From: a virus
IMG/VR virus record: IMGVR_UViG_3300022562_000464
Location: 1 to 38,142 of that record
Length of the DNA stretch: 38,142 nt
Strand: one strand, 5' to 3'
Positions 21,250 to 30,088 of the stretch are shown here, piece by piece. The position numbers were made by a program, and so were the translations under genes. Numbering within the stretch: the first letter of the stretch is position 1; every line of letters begins with the position of its first letter. Below the pieces are notes generated by a model. It was not told the DNA's origin. It ran no database searches and was given only the letters and a program-made list of their open reading frames with translations.

Positions 21250-24200
21250 TGTAACGGGTTAAGTTTAATATCCTTAGGGTGCAAGGATCGCGCCCGACCT
21301 CTCAGCCTTACCGACTTCTTAAAGTTCTTGTCTGCATCATCCCTAGCGCCATAAGTTTCTAATATCTCCCTAACCCATAGCTCAACCGTGCCCTTATTCA
21401 AAAGTTCCTCACCAATAGGGCTTAAGGTTTCAGCCTCTAATAACAGGTTAGGTAAATCGTTTTGCACGAACTCAACAAACGCCACAGATTCGGCACCATC
21501 TAGCGCCCGCGTTAACAATTTGGCGCGTATAGAATTTGGGCCGTCATCTTTTTGGCTTTCGTATTCACTCGAATTAATAACACGTTCAACATAATCACGA
21601 CGCGTTTTACCAACACGCTGGATAAATGCATCATAAATTTTGCCAGTGCCAGCGTCGAGTTCAGCCAGGGAAAATTCAACACCACCGAAAGCAACTATAG
21701 GGCTAGGCTCCTCTGGCGCCACCTGCTGAACAATCAATTCCACGTTAGCCTTGTCGCGCTCATACTTTGGTGAGCCAATTTTAAACGGTGACATTGCATA
21801 AGCCACCTCACCCACCTGTGGCAATTTTACGGAACCGTCCCAATAGCGAGCAGGGCGCATGTTAAATGATAAGCCAGGTAAACGCGTGAACGCGGTTTGT
21901 TTCATGTAATCTAGGAACCCGCTTTGCGCTTGCTTATCCTGTGTAACTTGTCGCGGTATTGGATCAATTAAATTTTTCACATCAGCAAGCATTGAGCTAT
22001 AAGGCACAAAGCCAGCAGGCAAACCGCCTACCGCTCTGCGCACTTTAAAATATTCACCCTTGCTACCTTCTAATAACGTGTTAAATCCTTGCATGAATGG
22101 CATTTCTGTTAGGTTGTCGGCAATGATTAACACCATTGAACCAAACGCCTCAGTGAATTCTTCTTTGCTGCCTGAGTATTTAGCTTGATCGCGGTAAGCG
22201 CTGATAGCGGCAAGGGCTTGTCCAAATGGTGCCAACCTATCCACACTATAGAACTCGTTACCTAATCGGATGGCGTTAGGTTGCCAGCCTTCTTTTAGCT
22301 TGGCATCTTTTACACCGTACTTCTCAGGGCCAGGGCCGGTTAATATTTCCGCGTCGTAAAGTTCCCACGCGGCAACAGCAAGGCCAACACTCCACAACAC
22401 TTTTGCGTTTGCTAAATCGCGCTGTGCGCCACCTGCCGCCCACTGTGCTTGTATACGTGAGGAAAAAGGCGATAGCGGTGATATTTCCACAATGCGCCGC
22501 GCAATGTTTGTTGGCGTATCAATGAACGGGATAATGAAGCCAAGTTCAGGTGTGTGGTGAATTGCCGACTTGGTAGCCTTAATGAACTTGCTAAGTATTG
22601 GGCCGTTAATTTCATCTTGGAAAGTTGTACGCTTGGCAAACTCCATTGCTTTGGCGTGCATGTTTTCAGTGGGCAAATTAATTAATTCCTCTGCACGTTT
22701 CCACATTGCTGAATCTGTTAAACCCTCCAGCTTTGCAGTACGCACAGCTTGCGCGCTTAATTCTTGGCGGTACGCAATAGCCTTGCCTAGCTCATCCTCA
22801 GCGCCTAGAAAACGATAAGAGGCTAACGCCACATTGCTTACCTGTTTACCAGCTTTATCACCAAAGAAAAATTTTGAAACGTTCTCAAAGCTACCCACTT
22901 GATTTTCTTCTGTGCCTTTAGTGCGCCCACTAAAGCGGCCTTCGTTTTCTTGGAATGCCTTAACCATCATGCCAAACGAATCGCGTAAAGTCATAAAGGT
23001 AGAGGCGTTCGCGGCCAACACTTCTTGCATCGACATATAGTCTTTAACTTCTTTACCCATTAACGCGTTAATTGCTTTGCGACCTTCACCCAATAGGGCA
23101 CCAGTCGGCCTAATCAATAAATTATCCCAACTGTTTTGTAGAACGGTGCCAGCCATATTAACTATATGCGTGCGCGGTGAGGTAAGAATTTGTGCGCGCC
23201 AATACTCTAACGCTGGCTGTGTAACGCCGCGTAATTTGCGCCCTAAATAACCTAAGAATCTACGCGCCGCGCCTGGTTCGCCCTGTGCCTGTTGCTGTTC
23301 GAATGTTTGCACTAATTTGGCTTGCCACAAAATATCGTTTTTCCCGCCCATGGTTTGTAACAGGTTAGACATTTCTTCTAGGTTGCCACTCTTTAAAGCC
23401 TGCGCAATCATACGGTGAGAGCTAAGAGCGCGACCAGTTTCACGCGCATTATTATTTACGTATTGCACCATGAAGTTTAATTGTTCCATGGTGGCTTGAA
23501 ATGTAAGCAATGTTTCAGCGGCATTATCGCCACCATTAATTGCTTTAGAAATTGAGCGCATGTTTTCAAATAGGCTGGCAGTCAAAACACGTGCGGCATA
23601 GTTTTGCTTATCTGTTAATAAACCTTTTTGCGTACCTTTAAACACGCCTTCTAATTCGCCAAAAATATCAGCGGGTGTTTTTACTGACTTGCGAATTTCT
23701 TCAAAGGTGCGTGATGCGCGCTCGCCTGTTTGGTCGGCAATGTAATCTAACACCGCCGCCATCTCATCAGCGCTTTGCATATCTTCAAACGTTTTATTAA
23801 TCGCTGCGCGTGCGCCCTGGTGATGACGCTCAATATTATAAGAACGTTGCGGCGTCAATTTATCCGTAGGAATCACACCGCTTTGCTGTGCCTCCAAAAC
23901 CTTTTGCGGGTCAACTGGTTTAACATCAAAGAATGGAAACTCTTGACTAACATCACCTGTTAAATTGCTGCGCGCAGTTGGGGCCACACCGCTTAATTCG
24001 TCTGCGGCTTGCGTCTCACCGCGAAGCATTACCTCTAAGTCGTTCATTGCTTGCGGTGTTAATAGATTTTTAGGCTGTTCCATTTTATCTAAAATGTCCG
24101 CTGTTCTAGGTGCGGCCATATTTTTTAAGGACTTTAATATTTGCCGCATTCCACCTTGACCACGCATAGCCACATCCATGGTTTGACCTTGTGGGTCGAA

Positions 24201-24287
24201 TGGCACACGTAAAGGTTCCGCGCCATTCTCAGCGCGATCAATGTCGAAAGTTAACTGGTTAGCAATTAGTTGTTCATAGTTCTTCAT
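21246..24287 (-). CDS. Large internal virion protein (LPD38-like large polyvalent protein)
   Basis: A 1013-residue protein, last of the late operon. It matches large phage proteins injected with the DNA or forming the ejection core. The centre, about residues 355-720, has ALEYWRAQILTSPRTHIVNM (about 359-380), then AYRQELSAQAVRTAKLEGLT, TPTNIARRIVEISPLSPFSS and WSVGLAVAAWELYDAEILTG, a block I know from LPD38-type large polyvalent proteins. One or two hydrophobic segments suggest membrane interaction during ejection. No lytic transglycosylase motif was seen, unlike T7 gp16. It overlaps the preceding large protein by 14 bases. Confidence 0.75.
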   Translation of the reverse strand: MKNYEQLIANQLTFDIDRAENGAEPLRVPFDPQGQTMDVAMRGQGGMRQILKSLKNMAAPRTADILDKMEQPKNLLTPQAMNDLEVMLRGETQAADELSGVAPTARSNLTGDVSQEFPFFDVKPVDPQKVLEAQQSGVIPTDKLTPQRSYNIERHHQGARAAINKTFEDMQSADEMAAVLDYIADQTGERASRTFEEIRKSVKTPADIFGELEGVFKGTQKGLLTDKQNYAARVLTASLFENMRSISKAINGGDNAAETLLTFQATMEQLNFMVQYVNNNARETGRALSSHRMIAQALKSGNLEEMSNLLQTMGGKNDILWQAKLVQTFEQQQAQGEPGAARRFLGYLGRKLRGVTQPALEYWRAQILTSPRTHIVNMAGTVLQNSWDNLLIRPTGALLGEGRKAINALMGKEVKDYMSMQEVLAANASTFMTLRDSFGMMVKAFQENEGRFSGRTKGTEENQVGSFENVSKFFFGDKAGKQVSNVALASYRFLGAEDELGKAIAYRQELSAQAVRTAKLEGLTDSAMWKRAEELINLPTENMHAKAMEFAKRTTFQDEINGPILSKFIKATKSAIHHTPELGFIIPFIDTPTNIARRIVEISPLSPFSSRIQAQWAAGGAQRDLANAKVLWSVGLAVAAWELYDAEILTGPGPEKYGVKDAKLKEGWQPNAIRLGNEFYSVDRLAPFGQALAAISAYRDQAKYSGSKEEFTEAFGSMVLIIADNLTEMPFMQGFNTLLEGSKGEYFKVRRAVGGLPAGFVPYSSMLADVKNLIDPIPRQVTQDKQAQSGFLDYMKQTAFTRLPGLSFNMRPARYWDGSVKLPQVGEVAYAMSPFKIGSPKYERDKANVELIVQQVAPEEPSPIVAFGGVEFSLAELDAGTGKIYDAFIQRVGKTRRDYVERVINSSEYESQKDDGPNSIRAKLLTRALDGAESVAFVEFVQNDLPNLLLEAETLSPIGEELLNKGTVELWVREILETYGARDDADKNFKKSVRLRGRARSLHPKDIKLNPLH

Positions 24288-27200
24288 TGGATTGTTCCAT
24301 TTGTTGCGCGCTCATAGCAGCGCCAGTGCCACCCATTAATATTTGGAAAAAAGGAAAACCCTCAAATTTAGCTTTGTACTTTATGCCAGGTGTTAGTTTT
24401 AAAGTCCACACTTCCACAGGGCCATCGCTTGTTTCCATGGTTACCTTTTTTACTTCGCTGCCAAATTGTGTTGCAATTCGGTTTGCCTCAGCCACCATCT
24501 TTTGATCATAAACAAGTTCATAAAGTTTTTGATATTGTGGTGACCATCGCTTTGATTGTACCTCTGAGGGCGTCCATGAAATAGAATCATAGTCACCATC
24601 TGCCGCCTCTCGAATCATGCGTCGAATTGCAGTAACAGGGTAATCATCTTTAAGCGGTGCACGTGATACAGCGGAATGCGACTTATTTATTTTGTCGCGA
24701 AGAATTCCACCCTCTACAGAATCCTTTAACATATTGCTAAATTTACCATACGCATTATAAATAACTGGTGGCAATAGCTTAGAATACTTTGGCGAGTTTC
24801 TTATTGAATTAATTAAATCAATTGGCGACGTATTTAAATAGGTATTTTCTAAAACTTTTTTCACCTCATAAGGTGTGCGAATATCAAGTTCCTTAGCTTT
24901 CTTTTCGGCAACCTGGAATGCTCTTTGTATATCATCCACTCTTTCGTAAAAGACATTTGCCACTTCTTTTTTGTCATACTCAATAATAGACTTTTGCAAT
25001 TTATCAAGTTCAGATTTCCACTGAATAACTTGCTTATCAAGTTCAGGGCCTTTATATCCAAACTGTTTACCCGCGTTATGCCAATCGCTTTGAATCTCGT
25101 CAACAAATAATGTTTTACCTGTAGTGGGTGTGTCAAAATCTTGCGCCCTAACGTGAAATAAAATATTTGAATTATCTGAATAATGACCACCATTATATTC
25201 TTTGGTCATCACACCGGTTTGTTCGAATAAAATTTCACGGTAATTAGTGCCGCCCTGTAGTGACCATGCTGGATCGGTAAATTTCGCGCCACCCTCGAAC
25301 CCTTCTGGAATTTCTTCACCGCGTAAAGATCGCAAATCATTTTCATAATAAGAGTTGATGAATTCTTCTACTTCTTCTATGTCCCTAAATCGCCGCTGGT
25401 TTGCAAAATCGCCACGTGTCGAACTCACTAGATAACCTTGCTCATCATTCCCCCTAACGGCAACACCTAAATCATAATTAGTAAATTCATAAAGCGGATC
25501 GGCCATATATTCTTGGCGCGCTAAATCCTCGGCAATATCATCCTTCCAGTCATCGATGTGACTATTAACTTGTTCATCTGTTGCGTTTGGATGGTCACGC
25601 CTAAAGCGTGCTGCCTCAGCATCAAAATCGTGCGTGGTGTAAAGCTCTATATTTTCACGGATCGGTTCGATGTTATGTGCATAATAATCGTAATCGTCCA
25701 AAACCTCTTCGGAAAAATCATCCATAACCCTAACAGGTGTAAACTCCTCCACCAATCCTGTAAATCTACGCTCGGTTAAATTAAAATTATTCTTTGCTAG
25801 ATAATCTTTTATTTCTTGTTTGGTAACGTGTTCATTACCTTTAAGCGCTAAGAAAGTATCTAAGCCTGACCAGAATAATTCATCACTTTTAAAGTCACCT
25901 TTTTTACCTAACCCATTAATGCGCTTGAATAGCTCGTCACCTGTGCCGCCTTTCTTGCTAATGCTTTTATCAATAGCCTGCTCCAATCGTGAATAAAAAG
26001 GGTCAACCACTTGCGGCACTTCGCCAAACATTTCGGTTTGTTTATTAATTCCATAAGGGCTAGCGCTGCCTAATTGTTTTCCGAATGAACCAGGCATAGG
26101 AAAATAAGGGTCGCTGCTGTTTTGTTTAATTAAATCAACTAACGCATTAGTTCCACTCGCTACGCCACGAAAGCCAGCGCCTAAGCCTTTTATGCCTAAG
26201 CCTATTCCAGCAGTCATACCCATACCAATTGCGGCACCACTGGTTGCCTTATCGCCAATCTGTTCCACATTATATTCATCACGAACGCCAGCGGCTTTTT
26301 CGACTTTTTGTTTTTGCACTTCTTGAAAGCCACCATAAAAAAAGCCTTCTGGTGCACTGGAAATTGTCGCAGCTAATATCGGCATAAATGCACGATTACC
26401 AATTCTACCGGCCATCATTTTTTTATAGGCCAAACTTCCAACAATACCACCGGCATAAGTAGCGGGATCAATTAACACGTTACCTGCACCGCGTTTAAAA
26501 TAGTCCCACGTGTGCCCCGACATATCGATGTTTTCATAAACTGACATCATGTTCCAAAATGCCTTTTTAAATAAATCATCAGAAGCATTAGAAACACGTG
26601 ACGCCATAATTCCTTGTGCTGTTAAATTATTATTGAATTGCGACATAAGTTTAAGCGCTTCGCCACTTAACTCCTCATCACTTAGGTCAACAGGTTTTCC
26701 ATACCATTTTTCTAAAAAATATTTTGATGAATTCATCCACGCTTCATGTGCTAATAAATCATCGTGCTTAATTGGTGGCATTTTACGTGGCGGATTATCC
26801 TTATTGTTCCACACTCCACTTTGCACATAATCGACATATTGCTCACAGTCATTAACATGTTCTGCAATATCCCAAGCAATGCCAACATAAGGGCCAGCAT
26901 AATCGCTTACACACTTTTGGAATTCGTCAAAACTTTTATTTTCTTTTTGCGCTTGGTAGGCAATTTGCGAAAGTGGGTAAACGTCCTCAGTTGGGCGCCC
27001 ATTGTTTGCATCAACGTAAGAGGTGCGCAATTGTTCCACAGCTTTTCGCGCCACGCCATCGGCATCATTTAACGCCTTAAATTCTTGGCGCCCTGTGCCC
27101 CAATCATAACCGGCCACAGCAGACTTTAACGGTGCCCTGTATTTATTGGGGATCACTAAACTATCTTGTGATTCACCAAAACCACCTTGCTCTAAATACA

Positions 27201-27408
27201 TGGCATTAAAGTTATAATCGTCGCGCTTAATATTTTGATTCAATAATTTATTGGTATCGAATAACGAATTAACCTTTAATGTTGCCTCATCATTCTTTTG
27301 TTTTTCCTGTTTGGCTCGAACACCGGAAACAAATTGACCACCATCGCTTTCGGCTTTTAATTGTTCAGCACGCGCATTAACAAACCAATCATCAATATTA
27401 TTCGGCAT
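24274..27408 (-). CDS. Large internal virion protein (large polyvalent protein)
   Basis: A 1044-residue protein in the slot of T7 gp15/gp16. Residues about 310-420 have Gly-rich hydrophobic segments (SGAAIGMGMTAGIGLGIKGL) that could enter membranes. About residues 715-790 carry a conserved block of phage large polyvalent proteins: WSLQGGTNYREILFEQTG, ILFHVRAQDF, GKTLFVDEIQSDWHNAGKQF. A partner block, AIRRMIREAADGDYDSISWT, PSEVQSKRWS, is near 925-960. The family is thought to carry enzymatic effector domains; activity is not known. A very acidic stretch (DDFSEEVLDDYDYYAH) precedes. AAAGGAG lies before the ATG. It overlaps both neighbours. Confidence 0.75.
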   Translation of the reverse strand: MPNNIDDWFVNARAEQLKAESDGGQFVSGVRAKQEKQKNDEATLKVNSLFDTNKLLNQNIKRDDYNFNAMYLEQGGFGESQDSLVIPNKYRAPLKSAVAGYDWGTGRQEFKALNDADGVARKAVEQLRTSYVDANNGRPTEDVYPLSQIAYQAQKENKSFDEFQKCVSDYAGPYVGIAWDIAEHVNDCEQYVDYVQSGVWNNKDNPPRKMPPIKHDDLLAHEAWMNSSKYFLEKWYGKPVDLSDEELSGEALKLMSQFNNNLTAQGIMASRVSNASDDLFKKAFWNMMSVYENIDMSGHTWDYFKRGAGNVLIDPATYAGGIVGSLAYKKMMAGRIGNRAFMPILAATISSAPEGFFYGGFQEVQKQKVEKAAGVRDEYNVEQIGDKATSGAAIGMGMTAGIGLGIKGLGAGFRGVASGTNALVDLIKQNSSDPYFPMPGSFGKQLGSASPYGINKQTEMFGEVPQVVDPFYSRLEQAIDKSISKKGGTGDELFKRINGLGKKGDFKSDELFWSGLDTFLALKGNEHVTKQEIKDYLAKNNFNLTERRFTGLVEEFTPVRVMDDFSEEVLDDYDYYAHNIEPIRENIELYTTHDFDAEAARFRRDHPNATDEQVNSHIDDWKDDIAEDLARQEYMADPLYEFTNYDLGVAVRGNDEQGYLVSSTRGDFANQRRFRDIEEVEEFINSYYENDLRSLRGEEIPEGFEGGAKFTDPAWSLQGGTNYREILFEQTGVMTKEYNGGHYSDNSNILFHVRAQDFDTPTTGKTLFVDEIQSDWHNAGKQFGYKGPELDKQVIQWKSELDKLQKSIIEYDKKEVANVFYERVDDIQRAFQVAEKKAKELDIRTPYEVKKVLENTYLNTSPIDLINSIRNSPKYSKLLPPVIYNAYGKFSNMLKDSVEGGILRDKINKSHSAVSRAPLKDDYPVTAIRRMIREAADGDYDSISWTPSEVQSKRWSPQYQKLYELVYDQKMVAEANRIATQFGSEVKKVTMETSDGPVEVWTLKLTPGIKYKAKFEGFPFFQILMGGTGAAMSAQQMEQSNEEL

Positions 27409-29059
27409 CGCTGGTGACTCCTTTGGTTAGCTCGTTAATTAGATTGATAGCCATATCATCATCTAATTCGCCATTCGTTAATGCGTCCTCAATTTTTATT
27501 TGAGTTGCTTCAATGTCAGTGACTTTGCCTTTTTTGCCTGAGGCACTAGTGACCTCCTTCGTCACAATAAAGCGCTGTAATTGACTAGCCCTAAATTTAG
27601 AGTAAGCCTCATCAACCGCACTCAATCTAAATTTATTCCAATTTTGCTCGTGCCATAAGTCTGGATCGAAGCCAGGGCCTTGCTCAAATGCCGCCTTAAT
27701 AATGGCGCGCTCATATTCCGCTGCTGCAATTAAATCTGTGCGGTCACCTGTAATTTGCGAAACCATATCACGCCCTGCACCTGTGAGAACTTTATAGGCT
27801 CGATCAATAACAAGTTCTAGGCGTGGACTATCCAAAACCCTATCGTCTGATTTATTTATTTCATCCATCAAACGAAAGTATGTTGAACTTGTTAAGCTCA
27901 CAGTTCCATCGTACTGGCCCGTTTTATCGTCATAACCCATGGCCTTATTAAGCATTGAAATTACATTTGCTTTACGCGTAGCGTGTGGAACGTCGGGATC
28001 ACGAATACTTAACCGGCCAATCATTACAGATAACAGGTTGGCGGTAGCGGGATTATCCTTAGGTGTACTACCACCGGTAATTTGTGCGCGCTTTGCATTA
28101 ATAAGTGAGCGCATATCAATTGGTTCTAATGCGCCTTTACGTTTTGCAATTTCTGACCACGACATTCCAACCGTATACATGTTAAGTAAGTCATCATTTA
28201 AAAATTGCTTAGACGTTCGCTCTACAACTTCTTTGCGTTCCTTTTCCTTTTCTTTAAGTATCGCGTTGCTGCGGTTGTAAATATCATTGCGCTGGTCAGC
28301 AGTCATTTGAATAGCTGGATCAGATAACGCACCCAATACACCGCGCACGGTGTTGGCATCGCCTGTGGTAATGGCTTGCATTGAAACTTCATATTGCACA
28401 TCGCCTACCACGTTAATTAAATGTTTGCTAACTTTATCGGGTGACCAAATTCCAGCTTCACCCATTTGCACAATTACATCACGTGCGGCATTCACATCAC
28501 CGGCCTTTACTTCTTGCGAATAACGCATATCACCTAACGCGCTCATTTCTGCTTTTTGTTCTTTTAAATTTAACGTGATAACTTCAGCGGCGCCGCTCGA
28601 TGTTCGCTTAGTTAATGCGTTATCGTATTTCTTTAAAAGATTTGGCCGATTGCCTACGGCCTTATGGCCCTTGTCGCGAATTTGTTTAACATGATAATCA
28701 TGTATCATTCCGCGAATTAAGTGGCTAGACACATATGTTTGCCCGTCGCCAGGTTGAATACCTTGTGCTTCAATAATTTTTTGGCGTAATTCTGGCGGAA
28801 TAATTGGGTCATTTGAAATGTCAATCACTTCCTTATTGTTTATATATGCCAGCAATTCTTCATAACCTTGTAATGAACTGCCAACAGCAGAAGCTAACTT
28901 TGCCTCATCTAAAGCCTTTTGATAACCAAGCGCAGCGTTACCCACTGTGTTAAGTAAATTGCGCTCGGCATCCTGAACCATTAACGTATTCTTTAAAAGA
29001 TTTTCGTCCTTAGAAATTCGATTAAGGTTTTGCCCTTGAACCACGCCTGGTAATTTCAT
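27398..29059 (-). CDS. Internal virion / ejection protein, gp15-like position
   Basis: A 553-residue, almost wholly helical, charged protein with no membrane span. It follows the gp14-like gene and precedes the two large proteins, the place of the internal core protein gp15 in T7-like phages. I start at the ATG at 29059, which overlaps the upstream stop as TGATGA; a TTG one codon earlier is an artefact of open frame length. The sequence shows helices such as VVERTSKQFLNDDLLNMYTV and RLELVIDRAYKVLTGAGRDM without a motif. The call is by position and composition. Confidence 0.62.
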   Translation of the reverse strand: MKLPGVVQGQNLNRISKDENLLKNTLMVQDAERNLLNTVGNAALGYQKALDEAKLASAVGSSLQGYEELLAYINNKEVIDISNDPIIPPELRQKIIEAQGIQPGDGQTYVSSHLIRGMIHDYHVKQIRDKGHKAVGNRPNLLKKYDNALTKRTSSGAAEVITLNLKEQKAEMSALGDMRYSQEVKAGDVNAARDVIVQMGEAGIWSPDKVSKHLINVVGDVQYEVSMQAITTGDANTVRGVLGALSDPAIQMTADQRNDIYNRSNAILKEKEKERKEVVERTSKQFLNDDLLNMYTVGMSWSEIAKRKGALEPIDMRSLINAKRAQITGGSTPKDNPATANLLSVMIGRLSIRDPDVPHATRKANVISMLNKAMGYDDKTGQYDGTVSLTSSTYFRLMDEINKSDDRVLDSPRLELVIDRAYKVLTGAGRDMVSQITGDRTDLIAAAEYERAIIKAAFEQGPGFDPDLWHEQNWNKFRLSAVDEAYSKFRASQLQRFIVTKEVTSASGKKGKVTDIEATQIKIEDALTNGELDDDMAINLINELTKGVTSDAE

Positions 29060-29478
29060 CAAACCGTACTCATGTAATAGTTATAGCCTGTGCCAATTGC
29101 TTGGCTTGCACCCTGAATAACACTAGACCTAAACAGTGCATCACCTTGCGCTTGACCACCTTGAATAATTGCTTGTCTGTTTTTCTGCGCAATATTTCTT
29201 TGCATTACATATTGGCGGCTTTGTTCGCTGGCTACAGAATCAAAATAAACTTGCGCGGTGCCAGTCATAGCTAACCCGCTAAATGCTGTTCCTGTTTCGA
29301 TCATGGCTAAGTTCTGTTGCTGTTGATCCTTTAACCTGTAAAGTTCTTCTTGCGCTTGTTCCCAATATGCAGCGGCTTGCGAGCGCGCTTGTTTACGCGC
29401 TGCACGCTTCGCCTCATAACCTTGATAAAGTGAAAGGGCTGTTTGCGCACCTGCCACACCTGCCGCTAATTGCCACAT
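29059..29478 (-). CDS. Internal virion protein, gp14-like
   Basis: A 139-residue protein. An Ala/Gly-rich hydrophobic start (MWQLAAGVAGAQTALSLYQG) is followed by a Lys/Arg/Ala/Gln helix (AKRAARKQARSQAAAYWEQA) and repeated Gln-rich helices. This layout matches small gp14-like internal core proteins that line the ejection channel. It follows the gp11-like gene with a strong ribosome site (GGGGGAAT). It ends with GTGYNYYMSTV and overlaps the next gene. Confidence 0.7.
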   Translation of the reverse strand: MWQLAAGVAGAQTALSLYQGYEAKRAARKQARSQAAAYWEQAQEELYRLKDQQQQNLAMIETGTAFSGLAMTGTAQVYFDSVASEQSRQYVMQRNIAQKNRQAIIQGGQAQGDALFRSSVIQGASQAIGTGYNYYMSTV

Positions 29479-29480
29479 GG

Positions 29481-30074
29481 TTAAATTCCCCCTCTCGAAT
29501 TATTTAAGCGGCCAACACGAAAGCGTTTGGATTTGCCTTGCATGTTATCCATGGTTTTAGCTTTCTGCATTTTTGCTGCATACATATTAACTAACCCCTC
29601 ATACATTTTTAGATTTTCCGTTAACGGAATGCACATCTCCATGGCTAGGCGTGCCGCCAATGCTTGAATAAATAACGTGCTAAATTTTGTGGTGTCCTCA
29701 ATGGTGTTAATTGTTCTGTAATAAATTTGAGTTGAATTACATAAAATAAAATCATCTTCAACAACCCACTGAAATTGCGGGTTATACAAAAGCTCGTCTG
29801 AATTATCACTGCAAAAGGTAACGCGTAAAATATCTGTAGCAATTTGAAACTTATATTGGTAACCCCATTCTGGCGTAGCTACTACAGGTGAATCATTCGC
29901 GTAACGCCGCACAGCAAAAGACCACTCAACTTCCTCTAAAACGGCATCACGCATAAGCGGATATTGCAGCGCACACAATTGCTCTATCTTGCTTTCAGGG
30001 TTTTCTAAACTTGTTATCGGATCGGAACCCAAAAGCGATAAAGCTAAATTACAAATCTCAACATTGCTAGCCAT
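29481..30074 (-). CDS. Tail tubular protein A (T7 gp11-like gatekeeper)
   Basis: A 197-residue protein. The start MASNVEICNLALSLLGSDPI then TSLENPESKIEQLCALQYPL and MRDAVLEEVEWSFAVRRYA is the classic gp11/adaptor signature (N-x-AL-x-x-LG ... A...YP.....L....W.FA). Gp11 sits below the portal and starts the tail tube. Length matches T7 gp11 (196). A tail fibre gene lies between this gene and the gp12-like gene, which is unlike T7. Confidence 0.9.
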   Translation of the reverse strand: MASNVEICNLALSLLGSDPITSLENPESKIEQLCALQYPLMRDAVLEEVEWSFAVRRYANDSPVVATPEWGYQYKFQIATDILRVTFCSDNSDELLYNPQFQWVVEDDFILCNSTQIYYRTINTIEDTTKFSTLFIQALAARLAMEMCIPLTENLKMYEGLVNMYAAKMQKAKTMDNMQGKSKRFRVGRLNNSRGGI

Positions 30075-30088
30075 AATTATTTAACCTG

